The notes beneath the pieces were generated by a model, which was not told the DNA's origin, did no database searches, and saw only the letters and a list, made by a program, of their open reading frames with translations. From assembly GCA_027257055.1 (NCBI GenBank), contig JAPVLO010000382.1, positions 1-64,000 on the forward strand: DNA of 64,000 bases, given 5' to 3'. How positions within the stretch are numbered: position 1 is the first letter of the stretch; every line of letters starts with the position of its first letter. Shown here piece after piece: positions 27,027-38,831 of the stretch. This stretch comes from Cephalopachus bancanus (Eukaryota > Chordata > Mammalia > Primates > Tarsiidae). A program made the position numbers and the translations under genes.

Positions 27027-27125
27027 GATAAAATTGTATACAAAGAAAGGAGGGAAGACAGGTGACAACTCTTCAGAAGTGGTTGGAGAGGTAGAAATAT
27101 AGACGAAGTTCGAAATGACATTCTC

Positions 27126-27434
27126 TTGGCTGAGTGCAGTGACTTGTGCCTGTATTCCCAGCACTTTGGGAGGCTGAGGTGGTAGGATCACTTGAGTTCA
27201 GAAGTTTAAGACCAGCCTAAGCAACATAGCGAGATCCCATCTCTACAAAAAAATTTTAAAAAATAAAATTAGCTGCATAGTGTTGCATGCCTATAGTCCT
27301 ATCTACTCGGGAGGCTGAGGTGGAAGGATTGCCTAAGCCCAGGAGATCGAGGCTGAGGTGAACCATGACTGCTTTCCAGTCTAGGAGACAGAGTGAGACC
27401 CCAACTGAAAAAAACAAACAAACAACCCAAAAAA
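27126..27434 (+). mobile_element. Old Alu dimer
   Basis: Diverged copy with tail AAAAAACAAACAAACAACCC. Confidence 0.82.
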
Positions 27435-28880
27435 CCATTCTCTTAGATGAAATGTAAATTGCAGTCGAGATTCCAAAGGCTCTAGACTTGTTAGATTTAA
27501 GGAAGGAGATCTCTGACCCTTCTCCTGTTCCCTTCTTGGTATAATTCCTCCGCTCTACCTTCCTGATTTAAGAAACTGTGAGCTACCTTCCTCCTACTCC
27601 GATTATGAACCAACTCACCTAACTTATAACTCTCGATAAAGGGAGTATCTTGCAATAGTCATGGGATGCTGACCCGGAGAAAATGTCCCCCTTATTTTTC
27701 ATCTGGACTGTGAAGCCAATTTCTATAGTGTTTATTATGTCCAGTCGCAATAACAATGGCCTCATGGTACTAGCTGGCCTAGTTTTTCTTCCTCTGTACA
27801 GAGCTAAGTGAGAAGGAGGAAAATCCCTCTCTGTCTTACCAAAGGGTCTTAGGGTCCTAGCGATAGGGTTTCCATCAGATAGGCTATTTCAGGCTCAAAG
27901 CAGGCCCAGAATTCCAGAGACCAGGAAGAAATTATTTAAGGGCACCCTGGGGGATTCTAGTGGTTGCTAAGAGGGGTCCATACTCAACTAGCTCATGATT
28001 ATTCTTTCTCAGTCTGTTAAAAATGTAACGACTATCCCAGAACTTGGCTGGCTCTTTAAGGACATCTGGCTTACCGCCAGGGGGCTTTCCAGGTAGCTTC
28101 CTGCCTTCAGAGGTATCCACAAACCTATACCAGAGACTTTATCTAGCCTGGGTCCCTCAAAGCCCTGGGAAGTGGGACCAGAAAGAACTCTAGCCTGTGG
28201 TGTTGGTTACAGAAAATGAAGGGATCCAAGGTATCAAAAGCAGGTAACAAAATAACATCAAGAAAGTATGCCCCTAAAACTAAGAGGATATACAAGAAAT
28301 TCTAATCCGCGTAGTTCTTAAGGTGAAATCTAGCCTCAGGACAGATAATAAATCAGGGTGTGAGTCACCCCTCTTTATCTGGAATGACAAGAGACCCAGA
28401 CCATGGCACTAGAGACTTAAGGGTTACCCACACCCACATTCCTTTTCATGCCTCACCTGTCCCAGGTATGCACTAAAACTACAGCTAAAAATAACTGCAG
28501 AAACCTGAAGTCTGGGAAATGGCGTTGCATAGTCTCACCTGGAATAAAGTGCTGATTGGTGCCCGTGGAACGGAGACAGGAAGGAGATGGGTTCATGGGG
28601 AGCCGTGCAATCTCTAGCAGGTGGACCCCAAGGTCTGCTCAGATTCCTGGTACTTCTGTCTGCTCATGGCCATCTGCCCACCTAATAGCATGTCTCCTGT
28701 CACTCTTGCCTTTCAGCAACCTGCCAATGCCACCTAAGGGGCTGGACGGAGCACGAGGGATAGGGGAAGTAACTGGTAGGGAGAGTGTTAGTTATGACTG
28801 TTCACTGTGTTTCTGTGTGACCTCGTAAAAGTTACTGAACTCTTCTGAAACTTGAGTTCTTCCCTCTGCTCTCTCTCTCT
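27435..28880. other. Unclassified 1.4 kb block
   Basis: SINE-free and not obviously unique in texture. Near 28540-28580 an AATAAA stands close before TTGGTGCCCGTGGAACGG, which looks like a retroviral primer-binding region. The only minus frame of note (27932-28120) matches no family I recognise. A decayed ERV is possible but not shown. Confidence 0.3.
28074..28086 (+). promoter_or_regulatory. CTCF-like core motif
   Basis: CCGCCAGGGGGCT carries the strong CCAGGGGGC core, with two mismatches to the full consensus. Confidence 0.4.
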
Positions 28881-28881
28881 C

Positions 28882-29175
28882 TTTTTTTTTTTTTGAGTTG
28901 GAGTCTCACTCTGTCGCCCAGACTGGAGTGCAGTGGCCGCTCCCGGTCACCGCAGCCTCGACCTGCTGGCCTCCGGCAATCCTTACGCCTCAGCCTTCCG
29001 AGTAGCCGGAATTACAGGCATGCGCTACCACGCCCGGCTGATTTTTTTTTTATTTATTTATTGTAGAGATGAGGTCTTGCTGCCCAGGCGGGTCTCGAAC
29101 CTGCAGGCTCAGGCAATCCACTCACCTCAGCCTCCCAAAGGCGCGGGATTACAGGCTGAGCCACCGAGCGCGGCT
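28882..29175 (-). mobile_element. Alu-type SINE, young form with 5-base deletion
   Basis: GAGGTCTTGCTGCCCAGGCG shows the deletion. First of three consecutive minus-strand copies. Confidence 0.92.
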
Positions 29176-29176
29176 G

Positions 29177-29458
29177 CTCTTTTTTTTTTTTTTGAGTTGG
29201 AGTCTCACTCTGTCACTCAGACTGGAGTGCAGTGGCCGCTCCCGGCCACTGCAGCCTCGACCTCCCGGGCTCTGGCGATCCTTCCACCTCAGCCTTCCAA
29301 GTAGCTGGAACTACAGGCATGCGCTACCACGCCCGGCTGATTTATTGTAGAGATGAGGTCTCGCTGCCCAGGCGGGTCTCGAACCCACGGGCTCAGGCAA
29401 TCCACTCACCTCAGCCTCCCAAAGGCGCGGGATTACAGGCTGAGCCACCAAGCCTGGC
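29177..29458 (-). mobile_element. Alu-type SINE, young form with 5-base deletion
   Basis: Tandem neighbour of the preceding copy, GAGGTCTCGCTGCCCAGGCG. Separated only by TGCTC-rich target sequence. Confidence 0.92.
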
Positions 29459-29469
29459 TGGCTGCTCTC

Positions 29470-29757
29470 TTTTTTAGAGACAGGGTCTCGCTCTGTCACT
29501 CAGGCTGGAGGACAATGGCACCATGACAGCTCACTGCAACTCCAACTCCTGGGTTCAAGTGATCCTCCCGCCTCAGCCTCCCAAGTAGCTGGGGCTACAG
29601 GCATGTGCCACTATACCTGGCTAATTATTTTCTTTTTTGTAGAGATGGGGTCTTGCTGTGTTGCCCAGGTTGGTCTTGAACTCCTGGCCTCATGTGATCC
29701 TCCCACCTCAGCCTCCCAAAATGTTGGGATTACAGGTGTGAGCCACTGTGTTCAGCT
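29470..29757 (-). mobile_element. Old Alu dimer
   Basis: Canonical old form (AGAGACAGGGTCTCGCTCTG), preceded by the two young insertions at its 3' end. Confidence 0.88.
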
Positions 29758-30195
29758 TGGGTCTGTTTCTTTTCTTGTGCTGTCCTCGTCCTTGTTGGTA
29801 TCAGAGTTAAGCCAGGCCTATACAATGAATCACATAGCCTATGTTAATATAGAACTAAGACCATCTTTCCTCCAGACTAGGGTAGGAAAAAGAAAAAAAA
29901 AAAAAAAAAAGAAGAAATAAGACCATTTATCCTGTCACAGAATCTTGACCTAGTTTTGAAAATCCTATTTCTTTCTTCCCTCTCTTCCAGTATCTGCCAT
30001 ATCCTAGCCTCTGTGCCAGGTACTAGGAACACAGTACTGAATAAATTAAGTCAGATGCTGTCTTTGCTGAACTCAGTCTTAGCCTTGTATTGTGATTGTG
30101 TTTGCCTTATTCATGATTATAACTTTAACATCTTATAGGGCCCAATGTGCAATCTGTATTTCATTTCCTGAAACCTACATGTTGGGAACTTTATA
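29758..30195. other. Unclassified intergenic DNA
   Basis: Contains an A-rich tract at 29890-29910. AGCCTCTGTGCCAGGTACTA near 30005 is L2-like. Confidence 0.4.
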
Positions 30196-30435
30196 CAGAG
30201 GGTGCAAAAAAATGTATACACATTTTAAGAAGGGAAAAAACTGTATTAAAATTGTTATACTCAATATATACCGATAACAAAAGATAAATACAAGTCACGT
30301 TTGACTTCTGTAAATATAAGAGGTGGTCAAAGTGGTTACCATCAGCATCCAGACACTTCTGATTACAGCAAATTAAAGGTAATACATAGATAACTTTTCT
30401 TAAAATGCGTATACATTTTTTTTGGCACCCCCCAG
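30196..30435 (-). mobile_element. Mariner-type DNA transposon, internally deleted, with TIRs
   Basis: Inverted ends of about 36 bases (30196-30231 and 30398-30435) share GGGTGC, AAAAAAATGTATAC and CATTTTAAGAA. TA flanks both sides (30194-30195, 30436-30437). A minus-strand frame keeps a transposase-like C-terminal scrap (NQKCLDADGNHFDHLLYL). At 240 bases it lacks most of a transposase. Confidence 0.75.
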
Positions 30436-30562
30436 TATGTGTTGTCTTTAGTTCCTTGAACAATAGTGAAAGGTGATTATTATTGTTTCCATGAATCTAC
30501 CTGTTACTACCTGTGAGACTTCAAGCAAGTTGTTCATCCTTTTTGTATTTCAATCTCTATCT

Positions 30563-30818
30563 AGACTGGGCGTGGTGGCTCATGCCTGTAACCCCAGCAC
30601 TTTGGAAGGTGGAGATGAGGATTGCCTGAACTCAGAAGTTTGAGACCAGCCTGAGCAACATGGCGAGACCTTATCGCTACAATAAATCAAAAAATTAGCT
30701 GGGCATGGTGGCACATGCCTGTGGTTCCAGCTACTTTGAAGGTTGAGGCGGAAGGATCACCTGCCCAAGTGTGCCACTGCACTCCAGCCTGGGTGACAGA
30801 GTGAGACTCCGACCCCCC
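30563..30818 (+). mobile_element. Alu-type SINE
   Basis: Dimer with a shortened right arm and a C run (30812-30820) at the tail start. Confidence 0.85.
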
Positions 30819-30839
30819 CCCATTTTTTTTTTATCTGAA

Positions 30840-31080
30840 GAAACACAATAATATTATCTACCTCACAAGGTTGTGAAGTTTAAATGAACTATTCCATGGC
30901 TTATTATAATGATCTATATGTGTTTGCCATCATAATAATCAATACATGACTGTGGTAACAGATGAAGAGTGGTTAAGCGGCTTGTCCAGGTCATACGGCT
31001 GATAAGGGGTGAGGTAAACATTTGAAGCCAAATTTGATTCCAAGTCTCTGCTCTTTACACTAAATATGTGGCTGGTAGCG
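30840..31080 (-). repeat. MIR-type remnant
   Basis: TATCTACCTCACAAGGTTGT and GTTAAGCGGCTTGTCCAGGT are MIR text. Confidence 0.55.
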
Positions 31081-31083
31081 TGT

Positions 31084-31084
31084 G

Positions 31085-31126
<42 letters not shown>
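31084..31126 (+). repeat. (GT)n microsatellite
   Basis: About 20 uninterrupted GT units. Confidence 0.95.
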
Positions 31127-31129
<3 letters not shown>

Positions 31130-31265
31130 TCCATATTATTTATTCCATAAGTGCTTATTGAATGAATGATTGAACCATTTTTCATAGCATTTTTTTTTCC
31201 CTTTGGAATGTGTCTTACAAAACAAAAAATGAGTTTTCAGCCTCCACAGATTTTCTTCTTCTCTC

Positions 31266-31580
31266 TTTCTCTCTTTTTTTTTTTTTTTTTTTGAGACAGG
31301 GTCTCACTCTGTCACCCAGGCTGGAGTGCAGTGGTGCGATCACAGCTCCCTGCAGCTTCGACCTCCTGGGCTGAGGCGATCCATCCTTCTGCTTCAGTCT
31401 CTTGATTAGCGGGCACTATCAGCATGAGCTACCACGCCTGGCTAATTCTTGTATTTTTTTTTTGTAGAGATGGGGGTCTCACTATGTTGTCCAGGTTGGT
31501 CCTGAACTAGCCAGTGGGTGATCTGCCCGCCTCAGCCTCCCAGAATGCTGGGAATACAGGGGGGAGCCACTGCGCCTAGC
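31266..31580 (-). mobile_element. Old Alu dimer
   Basis: Poly(T) at 31274-31291. Ends GAGCCACTGCGCCTAGCTC. Confidence 0.88.
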
Positions 31581-32454
31581 TCTAATGTATGTTCAAATCA
31601 ACATCAGGCAACTAAGAAAATACGACATTTTCTTTTTCACCAGTAGATGGCAGAAGGAAGAAAAGATCGTCCTGGAATGGGAAAGAGTTTTAATTCCCGG
31701 CAGAGTGATGAACAGGGAGCCTGAGACGGCGGAGGCCCAGAGGCAGATTAGACGAACTCCTAGTGTGACTACAGTGTGACTGGGAGCCCTCCGTGACTAA
31801 GGGGGAGAGGTCAAGGAGGGGATGAGAACTCCCTGCAGGTGTTTGAGGGTGTCAGCCTTTAAGCAGATCTGCTGGGTCCATCCTCTGGGTGAAGGATGGA
31901 AGTGAAAGAAAGCTCAGCCCTGGTTAGAGGAAAAGGCTGCGCAGTTCCGGGCTGCGTCCCTCCTTTTCAGCTTCCCAGCAGCTTTGTTCTTGTTCAGAGC
32001 CTGTCCTTCTCTCGAGGATATTAAGTCACTTGCTCTGTTTGCTTCCTCTGTCCCCCGGCCCAGTCTGTGACCTGGGAACACTGAAATCCACCTGTCTATT
32101 CCAGTGCATGTTTGTGTTTATCAATGTACACTGCTCTGAGCCATCAGTCCCCTTCCGCCGTATCCCTCCCACTTAGTGAATACCACTCTGGTAGCCCCCA
32201 CTCCTGCATCAAGTGTGATGTGGCAGCTGGTGAGCCACCTGTCCATTCATTTGGTTCTAAAGATGTGCTTTTTGGTCCAAAGGGATGGGAAATGGTCCTT
32301 CTGATCCAAAAGGGCAGTAGCTGCAGCCAGGCGTGGTGGTCAGAAATACTGATGACTCAACCATGCATTGATTTGAATGCTGGTTCTCAAACATTTCTTC
32401 GGGGGAGGAATTCACTCTTGCTCAACGCCTGCCATTTTAGAAACTTTCTGACCT
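31581..32454. other. Mostly unique DNA with a CTCF-like site
   Basis: About 870 bases with moderate GC and no repeat recognised, a candidate regulatory stretch. Short frames lack family similarity. Confidence 0.45.
31640..31652 (+). promoter_or_regulatory. CTCF motif
   Basis: CCAGTAGATGGCA fits the CTCF core CCASYAGRKGGCR at all 13 positions. Confidence 0.55.
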
Positions 32455-33031
<577 letters not shown>

Positions 33032-33116
33032 TTGTTTGTTTTTATTTCTTTTTTTTTTTCTTTTTCATGTCTAGATGATAGTGTTTTCCTTTTTGTTTTT
33101 TGTTGTTGTTGTTGTT

Positions 33117-33398
33117 GTTTTTTTGAGTTGGAGTCTCACTCTGTCGCCCAGACTGGAGTGCAGTGGCCGCTCCCGGCCACCACAGCCTCGACCTGCTGGG
33201 CTCCGGCGATCCTTCCGCCTCAGCCTTCCGAGTAGCTGGAATTACAGGCATGCACTACCACGCCCGGCTGATTTTTTGATTTATTGTAGAGATGAGGTCT
33301 CACTGCCCAGGCGGGTCTCGAACCCGCGGGCTCAGGCAATCCACTCACCTCAGCCTCCCAAAGGCGCGGGATTACAGGCTGAGCCACCGAGCCCGGCT
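33117..33398 (-). mobile_element. Alu-type SINE, young form with 5-base deletion
   Basis: Near-consensus copy with a (TTG)n/poly(T) tail. GAGGTCTCACTGCCCAGGCG shows the deletion. Confidence 0.93.
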
Positions 33399-33415
33399 GT
33401 TTTTATTTCTTAAAT

Positions 33416-33709
33416 TTTTTTTTTTTTTTTTTGAGTTGGAGTCTCACTCTGTCACCCAGACTGGAGTTCAGTGGCCGCTCCCGGCCACCGCAGCCTCGAC
33501 CTGCTGGGCTCCGGCGATCCTGCCGCCTCAGCCTTCCGAGTAGCTGGAACTACAGGTGCGTGCTACCACGCCCCGCTAATTTTTTTATTTATTGTAGAGA
33601 TGAGGTCTCGCCAAGTTGCCCAGGCGGGTCTCGAACCCTCAGGCTCAGGCAATCCACTCACCACAGTCTCCCAAGGCACGAGATTACAGGCTGAGCCACC
33701 GAGCCCGGC
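33416..33709 (-). mobile_element. Alu-type SINE, young form without the deletion
   Basis: GAGGTCTCGCCAAGTTGCCC is intact. Otherwise very close to its neighbour at 33117-33398. Confidence 0.92.
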
Positions 33710-33728
33710 TATTTCTTTAATTTTTAAT

Positions 33729-33985
33729 TAACTAATTTTTGAGTTGAGATCTCTCTCTATCACCCAGGCTGGAGGTCAGTGGCACAATCACAGCTTACCA
33801 CTGCCTCAACCTCCTGGGTTCAGGTGATCCTTTAGCCCAGCTAATTTTTAAATTTTTTTTGTGGTTGTGGAGGCGTGACCTCACGGTGGTGCCCAGGCTG
33901 GACTCAAACTCCTGGGCTCAAGCAATCTTCCTGCCTCAGTCTTCCAAAGTGCTGAGATTAAAGGTGTGAGCCACCACACCCAGGC
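33729..33985 (-). mobile_element. Old Alu dimer, internally shortened
   Basis: Lacks the end of the right-arm start (TTTAGCCCAGCTAATTTTTA). Confidence 0.82.
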
Positions 33986-34930
33986 CCTGTTTGTTTTCAC
34001 ACTGATTCTTTACAATTAGGCCACGGAAAACCCCTGTGTGCTAGGCATTTGCTAGGTGGCTGGCATATATTATTTCTCTGACTAGAGGTAATGAGTCATT
34101 TCTTGAGGAAACGTTGGGTTAGAAAAGCTTGTGATATTTTAAAACAGCCGCGTCATTACTTATTGTGTCTTTCATGCTCTCCTAAATTCTTCCAAGGGTG
34201 TTCAGGAGTTTAATAGAGTGAGCCTATGCTGACAAAATGAAGTTGACATTTGCTGACATCATAGTTAATCTGTGGCTTCTGTTTCCATTTTGTTGTTTTT
34301 GGTGGCTTGCAGAGGGTTGGGGGTGAGAAGGACATGGGAATGACACCCTTCCTCACCACAGTTCTGTTATTTTCACAAAGTCTCTAGAAAATCAGTTTGA
34401 CATTTGGACTCTACCATAATATTCATGTGAAAGCTCACACAAAATCAGAATTTTGGGATTGATAGGGGCTTGGTGATCTGCCAGAATCTGTTCATTTTTC
34501 CTTTGAGGATACTTAAAGGAAATATATATATTTATTTATTTACTAATTTGTGTATGTTTTATGATGTGGCCCAGGCCCTTAGCTATTTAAAGAGAGACAC
34601 AAAAGACTCCTCCTATTAAAAAAAAAGTTCTAATGGAATTTTCATAATACCTGCCTGAGGGAGGAAAAAGCCTGCTTTTCAGGACTAACATCTTGAAGAC
34701 TGAACTCTCTCTTTTGAGAAGAGTAGTGGGAGATGGTGGGTGACAAAAATGTGCTTGAAAAGTGTGGTTAGCCTGATTTTCCTAATAAATGCCAGAGATA
34801 CCCCTCACCAGGTTCTAGGGCTGTTGCCAAAGGGGCATGTGGGTAGGTCACATTTCGTTGAGCATCTTCATCAGATTAATGTGTGATCACCAAGGACAGC
34901 CTTGTTTATTAAATAATTTTTTTTTTTTCC
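33986..34930. other. Unique intergenic DNA
   Basis: No repeat family recognised across about 940 bases. A TGAGTCA AP-1 motif lies near 34092. Confidence 0.45.
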
Positions 34931-34933
34931 TAG

Positions 34934-35060
34934 CTAGGCACAGTGGCTCACGCCTGTAATACTAGCATTCTGGGAGGCTGAGGCAGGAGAATCACTTGAA
35001 GTCCAGGAGTTCGAGACCAGCCTGGGCAACATAGCAAAGACTTGTTTCTACATGTTTTTT
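34934..35060 (+). mobile_element. Alu left monomer
   Basis: Single plus-strand arm ending AAAGACTTGTTTCTACATG. Confidence 0.8.
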
Positions 35061-35084
35061 ATTTTTTAAATAAAAATAATGAAT

Positions 35085-35502
35085 AATTTTTTAAAGAGAT
35101 GGGGTCTTGCTGTGTTTCCCAGGCTGGTCTTGGACTCCTGGCCTCAAGAAATCCTCCCGCTTTCAGCCGGGCTCGGTGGCTCAGCCTGTAATCCCACACC
35201 TTTGGGAGGCTGAGGTGAGTGGATTGCCTGAGACTGCGGGTTTGAGACCCGCCTGGGCAGGCGAGACCTCATCTCTACAATAAATAAAAAAAAAATTAGC
35301 CGGGCGTGGTATTCCAGCTACTCGGAAGGCTGAGGCGGAAGGATCACCGGAGCCCAGCGGGTCAAGGCTGCGGTGGCCGGGAGCAGCCACTGCACTCCAG
35401 TCTGGGCGACAGTGAGACTCCAACTCAAAAAAAAAAAAAAGAAAGAAATCCTCCCGCTTCAGCCTCTCGGGTAGGTGGGCTTACATGCATGAGCACCTGG
35501 CT
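35085..35502 (-). mobile_element. Alu monomer split by a younger SINE
   Basis: Left part 35085-35166 and right part 35443-35502 join across the young copy. Confidence 0.8.
35167..35442 (+). mobile_element. Alu-type SINE, young form
   Basis: A 20-base target duplication with one extra T lies at 35146-35166 and 35443-35462. The left arm has a 4-base deletion (GGGCAGGCGAGACC). Confidence 0.93.
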
Positions 35503-36025
35503 TAGGGCAGCCTTAAAGGAGACAGAGAACCCTGCAAGGACAAGACTCTGACTGAGAGCGTTATGTGGAAATGAAAGAAGAGCGGTCCACCTGGGGGATG
35601 GAGTGCAGGGAGAAAGAGGAGAAAGGTGGAGGGCGTCATGTTTAGATTTACAGCCCGTCTGTCAACTCCATGGTTTTATGGCACTCAGCAGCACGTAGTC
35701 ATTTCCTGCACCTTCTACTATGATCTCCCGACTCCCTGAGTCACTCTCTGGTCAGTGATCTGTGACCAGGGTCATGTCTCTTCCCTGTGGTCTAGAGGAG
35801 TGATTTCCAACATGGGGCACATGTTGGAAATCCAGGCGATGGTGGACTGCAAGACAATCTGCTGGGGAGCAGAGGGAAGATACTAGAACTTTTCTTTATA
35901 TTTATTTTGAACTCATTCATTTTTAATTTCTAGTTTGAAATGTTTAATAATGTGTATAAAATTACTGCAAAACAATTTATAATAAATATAAACGAATATG
36001 GAGGTATATTAAAAATGCTGCGTTG
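35503..36025. other. Unclassified intergenic DNA
   Basis: Contains a short imperfect inverted repeat near 35808-35835 (CCAACATGGGGCACATGTTGG). Nothing else recognised. Confidence 0.4.
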
Positions 36026-36183
36026 GTGGGCATGGTGGCTCATGCCTATAATCCCAGCATTTTGGGAGGCTGAGGCAGGAGGATCGCTTGAGCCCAGGAG
36101 TTGAAGGTTACAGTGTGCTATGATTGTGCTACTGTACTCCAGCTTGGGTGAAAGAATGAGACTGTCTCAAAAAAAAAAAAAAG
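36026..36183 (+). mobile_element. Alu, deleted between arms
   Basis: Left-arm start fused to right-arm end (GGAGTTGAAGGTTACAGTGT). Confidence 0.82.
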
Positions 36184-36346
36184 TTTTGCTGAAGAGGAGT
36201 GCACTCTCAAGAAAGTTTGAGACTATAGCCCTAGGGAATTATTCTAGGGACAATAGTCCTTTAAAGGTATTATTTTATGTTTCATTCTGAAATTTATCTT
36301 TAAACAAAACTCTAAAGCAGCCTTATATTTTTAAAATTATAGATTG

Positions 36347-36466
36347 AGAGGCTGAGGGGTGAGGATCCCTCAAACCTACGAGTTCAAGTTTACAGAGAGC
36401 TACGATCACCCCCCTGTACTCTAGTCTGGGCAACAGAATGAGACCCTGACTCTTTTTAAAAAAATT
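36347..36466 (+). mobile_element. Diverged Alu right-arm fragment
   Basis: GAGAGGCTGAGGGGTGAGGA to GACCCTGACTC. Confidence 0.6.
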
Positions 36467-36686
36467 GTAAAAATAAAAATATTATAATTAAATTATAGGT
36501 TGTTAGAACTGAATGAAGCCTCCAAATTCTGGTTTCAAACCAGGATTATTCTTCGGTTCCTAAAGAGTTCATAGAAGGGGTGTGAGCTATTTTCACTGTT
36601 TCCAGAGCCTAATAGAAATCTTATATTTACCCAAAATAAGACTGCATAGGTCAATTTAGAGATCAAGTGATCTGTGTTGTTAGATA

Positions 36687-37080
36687 TATAGATTAGTTTG
36701 CAGTTTCAGAGTTTTATATAAATGGAACCATACAGTCTGTACTTTTTTATTTGACTTCTACTTGGAACAGTTATTTTGAATTTTGTCCATGTTGTGTGTT
36801 TCAATGGTCCATTCCTTTTTACTGCTGAGTAGTATTCCATTATATGGCTTTTCAGAACTTTATTTTATCTTATTTTTATTATTTATTTATTGATTGCATT
36901 GGGGTCTCACTCTGCTGTCCAGGCTGGACGGCAGTGCACGACCACAGCTCAACACAGTCTTGATTTCCTAGGCCAAGCAATCCTTCCACCTCAGCCTCTC
37001 GAGTAGCTGGGACTACAAGTGCCTGTCACCACACCTGGCTAATTAAAAAAAATTTTTTTGTAGAAATGAGGCATAATTTG
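36687..37080. repeat. Direct duplication, copy 1
   Basis: Matches 37806-38202 at roughly 98% by eye (about 8 substitutions). It contains old L1 3' text (to about 36880) and a truncated minus-strand Alu (36897-37072). Confidence 0.9.
36897..37072 (-). mobile_element. Truncated Alu within duplication copy 1
   Basis: GGGGTCTCACTCTGCTGTCC to the linker. The left arm is missing. Confidence 0.8.
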
Positions 37081-37564
37081 GTTGGTTAGAAGTATCAAGA
37101 GCTTGGAATGATCCTCTCATGCTGATCGGAAGGCAAAGTTATAGCTATGGGTGTGGAGTCACTGATTTCTGCTTTGTTGACAGGCCTGCATCCCAACCCC
37201 CCTTCTATTTTTGGGGAGTTCCTCAGGAGGAATAAGTGGGGGGCACCGCCTCTACACCATGACCTCTGGATAGCACCAACTTTAGACCTGGATAAGTGCA
37301 GCCCTTTTCCAGTCCTCTTCTTCAGAAATTCCTCCACTTTGAAGTGCGTTTCTCAAAATGTTCTACGTTTTCCTGCTGTGCTTGAGACATGTCAGCACCA
37401 GCCGGCGCGAGAGTTCCAGTTGCTCCCAAACCTGTCAACATTTAATATTGTCAGGCCTTTTGATTTTAGCCATTCTTCACCGTGGATTTTTTTTTTCCTG
37501 TGGAAAACTCTCTGTCTCTTCTTTTTCTATCTCTTCCTCTCTCTGTCTCTCCCCCACCCCTTCA
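37081..37564. other. Spacer between duplicate copies
   Basis: Unclassified DNA. 37405-37487 (GAGAGTTCCAGTTGCTCCC, TATTGTCAGGCCTTTTGATT) is antisense L1 text. The plus frame of 206 residues (37147-37767) runs across this and is not a gene. Confidence 0.45.
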
Positions 37565-37805
37565 ACATATTTACTGAGGTATCAATGACCTACAATAAAC
37601 TACACAAATGTGAAGAGTACACTTTGTTAAACTTTGACTTATGGATACATCCATGCAATTATGACCACAGTCAAGGTGATGAACATATTCATCATTCCCA
37701 AAAGTATCCTCATGTGCCTTGGAATCTCTCCCTCTGGTGTCTCCTTGTTTCCCTTTCCCTGCTCTGATGCCCCAACTAGGAAACCAATATATGCTTTCTG
37801 TCAAT

Positions 37806-38202
37806 ATATAGATTAGTTTGCAGTTTCAGAGTTTTATATAAATGGAACCATACAGTCTGTACTTTTTTATTTGACTTCTACTTGGAACAATTATTTTGAA
37901 TTTTGTCCATGTTGTGTGTTTCAATGATTCATTCCTTTTTACTGCTGAGTAGTATTCCATTATATGGCTATTTCAGCACTTTATTTTATCTTATTTTTAT
38001 TATTTATTTATTGATTGCTTTGGGGTCTCACTCTGCTGTCCAGGCTGGACGACAGTGCACGACCACAGGTCAACACAGTCTTGATTTCCTAGGCCAAGCA
38101 ATCCTTCCACCTCAGTCTCTCGAGTAGCTGGGACTACAAGTGCCTGTCACCACACCTGGCTAATTAAAAAAATTTTTTTTTTGTAGAAATGAGGCATAAT
38201 TT
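37806..38202. repeat. Direct duplication, copy 2
   Basis: Continuous on its left with the L1 3' text at 37565-37805, so this is probably the original locus of the duplicate. Confidence 0.9.
38016..38192 (-). mobile_element. Truncated Alu within duplication copy 2
   Basis: Same truncation as at 36897-37072. Confidence 0.8.
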
Positions 38203-38831
38203 GTCTGTACTTTTGACTTTTGTTAATGTCCTTAGTGAGATTTGATATCAGGGTTATGCTGGCCTCATAAAATGAATTAAGGAGTATTTCCCCATCCTTT
38301 ATTTTCTGAAAGGTTTGTACAGAATTGTTGTCATTTCTTTCTTGAATGTTTGATAGAATTTATCAGTGAAGCCATTTGGACTTGGGGTTTTAATTATTAA
38401 ATCATTTTATTTAATAGATATGGGAATATTCAGTTTTTCCATTTTCTTTTATGTCAGTTTGGGTGTAAGCTGTGTTTTTCAAATAATGTTTTCATTTTAC
38501 TTAATTTGTAAAATTTATTGGCATAAAATTGGTCCATGGTATCCCCCTATTAACCTTTTAATGTCTGTAAGATCTTAAGTGATGATCTTTCCTTTATTTC
38601 TAATATTGGTAATTTGAGTTCTCCCTTTTTCTCCCTCTCCCTCTCTCTCTCTTGAGTCTTCTAGGGATTTATGAATTCTTTGCAGAAAATAAAATTTAAG
38701 CTTTTTTGTTTTTCTCTTTTTTTTGGTCTTTTGTTTCTCATTGACTTTTTGCTGTTATTCTTATTTCCTATCTTTTATGTTATTTACTTAATTTGTTTTT
38801 CTAGATGTTTAAGATGGAAGTTTAGATCTTT

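Noticed and set aside
28540..28880. Confident retroviral LTR and primer-binding site
   Set aside because: One short string near AATAAA is not enough; no TG...CA boundary pair, no gag or pol similarity seen.
31084..31126. GT tract as a functional Z-DNA or promoter element
   Set aside because: Isolated microsatellite with no promoter features nearby.
37147..37767. 206-residue plus-strand open frame
   Set aside because: Crosses unclassified DNA and antisense L1 3' text. Its sequence is low in coding character and matches no family.
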